From positions 1 to 27,015 of the forward strand of contig CALJVD010000125.1 in assembly GCA_937974825.1 (NCBI GenBank): a DNA stretch of 27,015 nucleotides, written 5' to 3'. This DNA is from an uncultured Oceanospirillaceae bacterium. GTDB lineage: Bacteria > Pseudomonadota > Gammaproteobacteria > Pseudomonadales > Oceanobacteraceae. The position numbers and the translations under genes are program-made. Below the pieces are notes generated by a model that worked only from the letters and a program-made list of their open reading frames with translations, had not been told where the DNA came from and did not search any database. Positions 23,195 through 27,015 of this stretch are shown piece by piece. Positions within the stretch are counted from its first letter, which is position 1. Each line of letters starts with the position of its first letter.

Positions 23195-24793
23195 ATGTCA
23201 TACCAAGATGAGATCAAAACTGCAGAAGCAGAAATTGAGAGAAACGGTGCTAACTGGGCTAACATTAAGCCTGAGTCTGTTGCACGTATGCGTTTACAAA
23301 ATAAATTCCAAACTGGCCTAGACATTGCTCGTTACACTGCAGCTATTATGCGTCGTGACATGGCAGAGTTCGACAAAGACAAGTCTAAGTACACTCAGTC
23401 TTTAGGTTGCTGGCACGGTTTTGTTGCTCAACAGAAAATCATTTCTATTAAAAAGCACTTCGGTACTACTGAACGCAAATATTTATACCTATCTGGTTGG
23501 ATGGTTGCTGCACTACGTTCAGTGTTTGGTCCTCTACCTGACCAATCAATGCACGAAAAAACTGTAGTTTCTGACCTAATTCAAGAAATCTACGACTTCT
23601 TACGTCAAGCAGACGCTCGTGAACTAGGTGACTTATTCCGTGCTCTAGACGCTGCAAAAGCTGCTGGCGATGCTGCTAAAGTTAAAGAAATCGAAGCACA
23701 AATCGACAACTACGAAACTCACATCGTACCTATCATTGCTGATATCGATGCTGGTTTCGGTAACGAAGAAGCGACTTACCTACTAGCTAAGCGCATGATT
23801 CAATCAGGTGCTTGTGCACTACAAATCGAAAACCAAGTTGCTGACGAAAAGCAATGTGGTCACCAAGACGGTAAAGTAACTGTACCTCACGCTGACTTCC
23901 ACTCTAAGATCCGTGCATTACGTTATGCATTCTTAGAATTGGGCGTTGAAGACGGTGTTATCGTTGCACGTACTGACTCTGAAGGTGCTGGTCTAACTAA
24001 GCAAATCGCTGTTGTTAACGAACCAGGCGACCAAGGCGACATCTACAACTCTTACTTAGACGTTGAAGAAGTTAAGCCAGAAGACACTAAACCAGGTGAT
24101 GTTCTAATTAGCCGTGACGGAAAACTAGTTCGTCCTAAGCGTTTAGCTTCAGGTCTATTCCAATTCCGTGAAGGTACTGGTCAAGAGCGTTGCGTATTCG
24201 ACTGTATCGAAGCTATCAATGCTGGTGCTGACTTACTATGGATTGAAACTGCAATCCCAACAGTACACGAAATTAAAGCTATGATGGACGGTGTACGTAA
24301 AGTTCACCCTGATGCGAAACTTGTTTATAACAACTCTCCATCATTCAACTGGACTCTAAGCTTCCGTCAACAAGTGTACAATTCTTGGAAAGAAGAAGGT
24401 AAAGACGTTTCTGCATACGACTACGACCGTCTAATGTCTGCTGACTATGACGATTCTGAGCTATGTGATGAAGCTGACCGTCGTATCCAAAACTTCCAGG
24501 CTGAGTCTTCACGTGAAGCGAACATCTTCCACCACTTGATTACTCTACCTACTTACCACACTACAGCTCTATCTGTAGACAACCTAGCTCAAGAATACTT
24601 CGGTGAAGAAGGTATGCTTGGTTATGTTGCTGGTGTTCAGCGTAAAGAAATCCGTCAAGGTATTGCGTGTGTTAAGCACCAAAACATGGCTGGTTCTGAT
24701 ATCGGTGATGATCACAAAGAGTACTTCTCTGGTGAATACGCCCTTAAAGCTGGCGGTGAGAAAAACACTTCTAACCAGTTCAACAACATTTAA
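23195..24793 (+). CDS. aceA: Isocitrate lyase
   Basis: First enzyme of the glyoxylate shunt, cleaving isocitrate to succinate and glyoxylate for growth on acetate or fatty acids. The 532-residue size matches the long Pseudomonas/Acinetobacter-type enzyme, not the shorter E. coli one. The catalytic loop is EKQCGHQDGK with Cys221; the metal/substrate region has DIDAGFGN (183-190), and NNSPSFNW is present. The C-terminus is NQFNNI. Start ATG 23195 with GAAGGA about 7 bases upstream. Codon use is extremely biased, with Leu almost only CTA and TTA, implying very high expression. It stands alone between its own leader and a strong terminator. Confidence 0.98.
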   Translation: MSYQDEIKTAEAEIERNGANWANIKPESVARMRLQNKFQTGLDIARYTAAIMRRDMAEFDKDKSKYTQSLGCWHGFVAQQKIISIKKHFGTTERKYLYLSGWMVAALRSVFGPLPDQSMHEKTVVSDLIQEIYDFLRQADARELGDLFRALDAAKAAGDAAKVKEIEAQIDNYETHIVPIIADIDAGFGNEEATYLLAKRMIQSGACALQIENQVADEKQCGHQDGKVTVPHADFHSKIRALRYAFLELGVEDGVIVARTDSEGAGLTKQIAVVNEPGDQGDIYNSYLDVEEVKPEDTKPGDVLISRDGKLVRPKRLASGLFQFREGTGQERCVFDCIEAINAGADLLWIETAIPTVHEIKAMMDGVRKVHPDAKLVYNNSPSFNWTLSFRQQVYNSWKEEGKDVSAYDYDRLMSADYDDSELCDEADRRIQNFQAESSREANIFHHLITLPTYHTTALSVDNLAQEYFGEEGMLGYVAGVQRKEIRQGIACVKHQNMAGSDIGDDHKEYFSGEYALKAGGEKNTSNQFNNI

Positions 24794-24816
24794 TGTTGCT
24801 GATGGTTTAAGTGATT

Positions 24817-24870
24817 CGATGAGGCGTAAGCCTCATCGACAAAAAAGCGTCCTTCGGGGCGCTTTTTTTT
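24817..24870 (+). terminator. Tandem-hairpin intrinsic terminator of aceA
   Basis: First hairpin: CGATGAGGC (24817-24825) with GCCTCATCG (24830-24838) around a GUAA tetraloop. Second: AAAAAAGCGTCC (24841-24852) with GGGCGCTTTTTT (24857-24868) around a UUCG tetraloop, ending in eight T. The second is a textbook Rho-independent terminator; the first is a perfect 9-bp stem that may protect the 3' end. Confidence 0.92.
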
Positions 24871-25187
24871 TGCCTCCATAAATATCACATCCTAATTGCC
24901 AACAGGTTGTAATTGGTATGTTTTAGCAGATTTTAATCAAAATATTGTTTCCATTATTTCATTAATTATTGTTAATTGTTTTCTATTGTCGGTTATATTC
25001 ATAAGTGATTGTTTTGATTGTTAGCTTTTATAAGGCTTTATAGGTTGGCGTTTACTAACTAATCTTGCGCGACAAAAATGTATCAATTTAAGCCATGCGC
25101 TTTGGCTAAATTTGCTCATTCGACTTTAGTTTTAGAACCCATTAAAACTGCTGCGATATTTAATATTCAGTATGTAAGGGTTTAAAC
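24871..25187. other. AT-rich intergenic region upstream of the reductase-desaturase pair
   Basis: No established gene is visible. The stretch is AT-rich with several unspecific -10/-35-like hexamers and no clear best promoter. A near-perfect dyad, ATTTA-A-GCCA (25086-25095) with TGGCTAAAT (25103-25111), could be an operator or hairpin. A 35-codon reading frame (ATG 25078, stop 25183-25185) ends two bases before the reductase ATG but has no Shine-Dalgarno. No match to the PsrA, FadR or DesT type sites that I know was seen. Confidence 0.4.
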
Positions 25188-26288
25188 ATGACAACCGCTT
25201 TAACTTCAAGGCTGGTTAAAAACTTAGCGTTAATCGATTCGATCAAGGCTTATTTTGATCCATTCTTGCAACTAATTTGGCCAATGTGGCGTACGGATGG
25301 TTTTCGTGCAAAAGTGGTGGAAGTGCGTTCAGAAATAGCTTCTGTCTACAGCTTGGTGCTAAAACCTAGCAAGCGCTGGAAAGGTTTTAAAGCAGGGCAG
25401 CATGTCGAAATTGTTGTTGAGCACCAGGGTGTACGAGTAAATCGCTTTTTTAGCATCTCTTCTTCTCCAGCCTACTACGAGCAAACAGGCCTTATTGAAC
25501 TCAGTATTAGGGTGCAAGATAAGGGCCGTATTACACCTTGGCTGGCTGGATATAAGCACAATAATAAATTTAATGACTATATAAGTATTTCTGCCGCACA
25601 AGGCGACTTTGTTCTGTCGCGCACTAATCAACCGCAGCTATGGATTGCTGGTGGTAGTGGTATCACACCCTTTCGTTCAATGTTGCAACAGCTTAAATAC
25701 AGGTCGATAAAACAAGACGTACATTTGTTGTATTACGTGCAAGCAGCAGACCAGACTCTTTTTAAAAATGAACTGTTAGAAAATGCGCAAACATTAGGCT
25801 CGGTTAAAGTTACCCTTCTTAATGACCAAGAGCATGGTTATTTAAGTAAGCAACATTTGCAGAGTCATTGTGACGATATTCAACAGCGGCAGGTATTCAT
25901 TTGTGGCCCTAAACCCATGATTGCGTTAGCACGAACATACATAGAAGAGCTTGGCGTTAATAAAGACCAAATTCATTTCGAATACTTTGGGGCTGCCCCC
26001 ATAGATTTACCACGTAATTTTGCCAGCTCATCTGTTGTTACCTTTAGTCGCTCTGCAGTGACGGCTGAGGTCAACAATGAACAGCCACAGTCATTGCTTG
26101 AGGTGGCGGAAGAATCAGGCCTAAGGCCTGTCAGCGGCTGCCGTATGGGCGTATGTCACCAGTGTGTGTGCCAAAAAAGCAGTGGCAGAGTCTTAAATAC
26201 CTTAACTGGTGCTTATTCCGATAGTGGCGCAGGCGAAATACAACTCTGTATTTCAGTGGCCTGTGATGACGTGGTTATAGAACTGTAA
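25188..26288 (+). CDS. Ferredoxin reductase with C-terminal 2Fe-2S domain (desaturase electron donor)
   Basis: A single-chain NAD(P)H-flavin-iron-sulfur electron-transfer protein. The FAD domain has RFFSISSSP (86-94), the nucleotide-binding domain GGSGITPFRSML (155-166) and FICGPKPMI, and the C-terminal plant-type ferredoxin domain has Cys318, Cys323, Cys326 and Cys354 in C-x4-C-x2-C-x27-C spacing. It has 366 residues. The ATG has AAGGG about 7-8 bases upstream. Twenty bases separate it from a fatty-acid desaturase gene; in Pseudomonas an equivalent oxidoreductase (DesC) supports the DesB desaturase, so it probably delivers electrons to that enzyme. Direct evidence for the partner is contextual only. 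Confidence 0.92.
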   Translation: MTTALTSRLVKNLALIDSIKAYFDPFLQLIWPMWRTDGFRAKVVEVRSEIASVYSLVLKPSKRWKGFKAGQHVEIVVEHQGVRVNRFFSISSSPAYYEQTGLIELSIRVQDKGRITPWLAGYKHNNKFNDYISISAAQGDFVLSRTNQPQLWIAGGSGITPFRSMLQQLKYRSIKQDVHLLYYVQAADQTLFKNELLENAQTLGSVKVTLLNDQEHGYLSKQHLQSHCDDIQQRQVFICGPKPMIALARTYIEELGVNKDQIHFEYFGAAPIDLPRNFASSSVVTFSRSAVTAEVNNEQPQSLLEVAEESGLRPVSGCRMGVCHQCVCQKSSGRVLNTLTGAYSDSGAGEIQLCISVACDDVVIEL

Positions 26289-26308
26289 CAAAGTAAATGG
26301 AAAATATA

Positions 26309-27015
26309 ATGACTAATAAACCTATCACGGCAGAAGCTCTAAAGGGCTTTGAAGAAGAGATTAATCAAATAGGTGCCCGTCAGCGTGCGCAGGTAGGAGA
26401 GCAAGACGCTCGCTACATTCGTAACATGATTCGTATAGAACGCAGTTTAGAAATGGCAGGAAGGCTTGGTTTGGTGCTGGGTTTCTTGCATCCACTTTGG
26501 TGGATCTTTGGTGTATTAGCGCTAGGTTTTTCTAAAATATTAAACAATATGGAAGTAGGGCATAACGTCATGCACGGCCAATATGACTTTATGAATGACC
26601 CTAACATTAACGGTAAATTTGAATGGGATAACGTCGGTGATGCAGACTCATGGCGTCGCTATCATAATTATGAGCACCACACTTATACCAATATTATCGG
26701 TAAAGACCGAGACTACGGTTATGGCTTGCTGCGTTTAAGTGATGATTACCCTTGGCGTCCTAAAAACCGATTTCAGATATTTACTTATGCTTTGTTAAGC
26801 CTCTTTTTTGAATGGGGTGTTGCTTATCATGAACTGGCAGGTGAGCGTGTATTTTTTGGTAAAAAGAAACAAGAATCTAAATTACCCATTAGCCATGCTG
26901 AGCTTAAAAAAGCGTTCTTTAGCAAAATTAAAAAGCAGGTGTTTAAGGATTATATTCTGTGGCCGTTAATTTGTTTTCCGGTGTTCTTACAAGTGTTTAT
27001 CGGTAACTTGTTGGC
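26309..27015 (+). CDS. Membrane fatty-acid desaturase, 3' truncated by window end
   Basis: The frame is open from ATG 26309 to the window end (235 complete residues). It is a membrane-bound di-iron desaturase: the first two histidine boxes are HNVMH (85-89) and HNYEHH (119-124), with hydrophobic segments around 50-75 and, after the boxes, near 155-170 and from about 215. The third histidine box would be beyond the window. TGGA lies about 8 bases before the ATG. It follows the ferredoxin reductase, its likely electron donor. Similarity in style to the DesB/acyl-CoA desaturase group suggests insertion of a double bond into acyl chains to adjust membrane fluidity; regiospecificity cannot be read from the sequence. 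Confidence 0.88.
   Translation, partial: MTNKPITAEALKGFEEEINQIGARQRAQVGEQDARYIRNMIRIERSLEMAGRLGLVLGFLHPLWWIFGVLALGFSKILNNMEVGHNVMHGQYDFMNDPNINGKFEWDNVGDADSWRRYHNYEHHTYTNIIGKDRDYGYGLLRLSDDYPWRPKNRFQIFTYALLSLFFEWGVAYHELAGERVFFGKKKQESKLPISHAELKKAFFSKIKKQVFKDYILWPLICFPVFLQVFIGNLL

Noticed and set aside
1..27015. Defence system, CRISPR array, integron, insertion sequence or prophage
   Set aside because: No repeat arrays, transposase, integrase or phage-like genes were found; nearly all coding space is occupied by conserved housekeeping genes with uniform style.

Overview
The window looks like the chromosome of a free-living, probably marine gammaproteobacterium with moderately low GC. The best inference is an Oceanospirillales-like lineage, because protein style and gene order resemble that group; the sequence alone does not settle species. 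Nearly everything is core genome. The dominant feature is the conserved block rpsB-tsf-pyrH-frr-uppS-cdsA-dxr-rseP-bamA-skp-lpxD-fabZ-lpxA-lpxB-rnhB. No CRISPR array, insertion sequence, phage gene, rRNA or tRNA was recognised.

Layout. Positions 1-1049 hold the C-terminal part of an outer-membrane porin-like protein on +. It ends at a strong bidirectional hairpin shared with a convergent 63-residue two-helix membrane protein on -. That small gene diverges from an SrmB-like DEAD-box RNA helicase (1372-2709, +) across a compact AT-rich region with nested inverted repeats. Next, on -, come a pirin (2742-3578), glnD (3649-6351) and map (6358-7134); map-glnD is probably one transcript. A divergent control region (7135-7383) carries promoters in both directions and a structured leader RNA in front of rpsB. 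From 7384 to 23022 all genes are on +: translation factors (S2, EF-Ts, RRF), UMP kinase, undecaprenyl diphosphate synthase, phospholipid and isoprenoid steps (CdsA, Dxr), envelope biogenesis (RseP, BamA, Skp), the early lipid A pathway with FabZ (LpxD, LpxA, LpxB), RNase HII and a BaiN/YhiN-type flavoprotein. A monocistronic isocitrate lyase gene (23195-24793) follows, closed by a textbook double-hairpin terminator. After a 394-base intergenic region there is a ferredoxin-reductase/ferredoxin fusion (25188-26288), then a membrane fatty-acid desaturase cut by the window end (from 26309). These two probably form an electron-transfer/desaturation pair.

How the genes work together. The long + block couples protein synthesis capacity to envelope construction: UppS and CdsA supply lipid carrier and phospholipid precursor, Dxr feeds isoprenoid precursors to UppS, LpxA/D/B build the lipid A core, FabZ competes for the same hydroxyacyl-ACP, and RseP/BamA/Skp handle envelope stress and outer-membrane protein assembly. 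Short overlaps (cdsA/dxr, dxr/rseP, fabZ/lpxA) point to translational coupling. The aceA and desaturase genes point to growth on acetate or fatty acids and to membrane-fluidity adjustment.

I see no wholly new multigene system here. The items most worth a second look are regulatory or fine-scale: a candidate pseudoknotted leader upstream of rpsB with a sequestered consensus Shine-Dalgarno, a symmetric overlapping divergent promoter region near 1297-1346, the small membrane protein gene, an RNase HII with GAG in place of the family GRG motif, an enlarged BamA loop, and isocitrate lyase using CUA/UUA but no CUG leucine codons.
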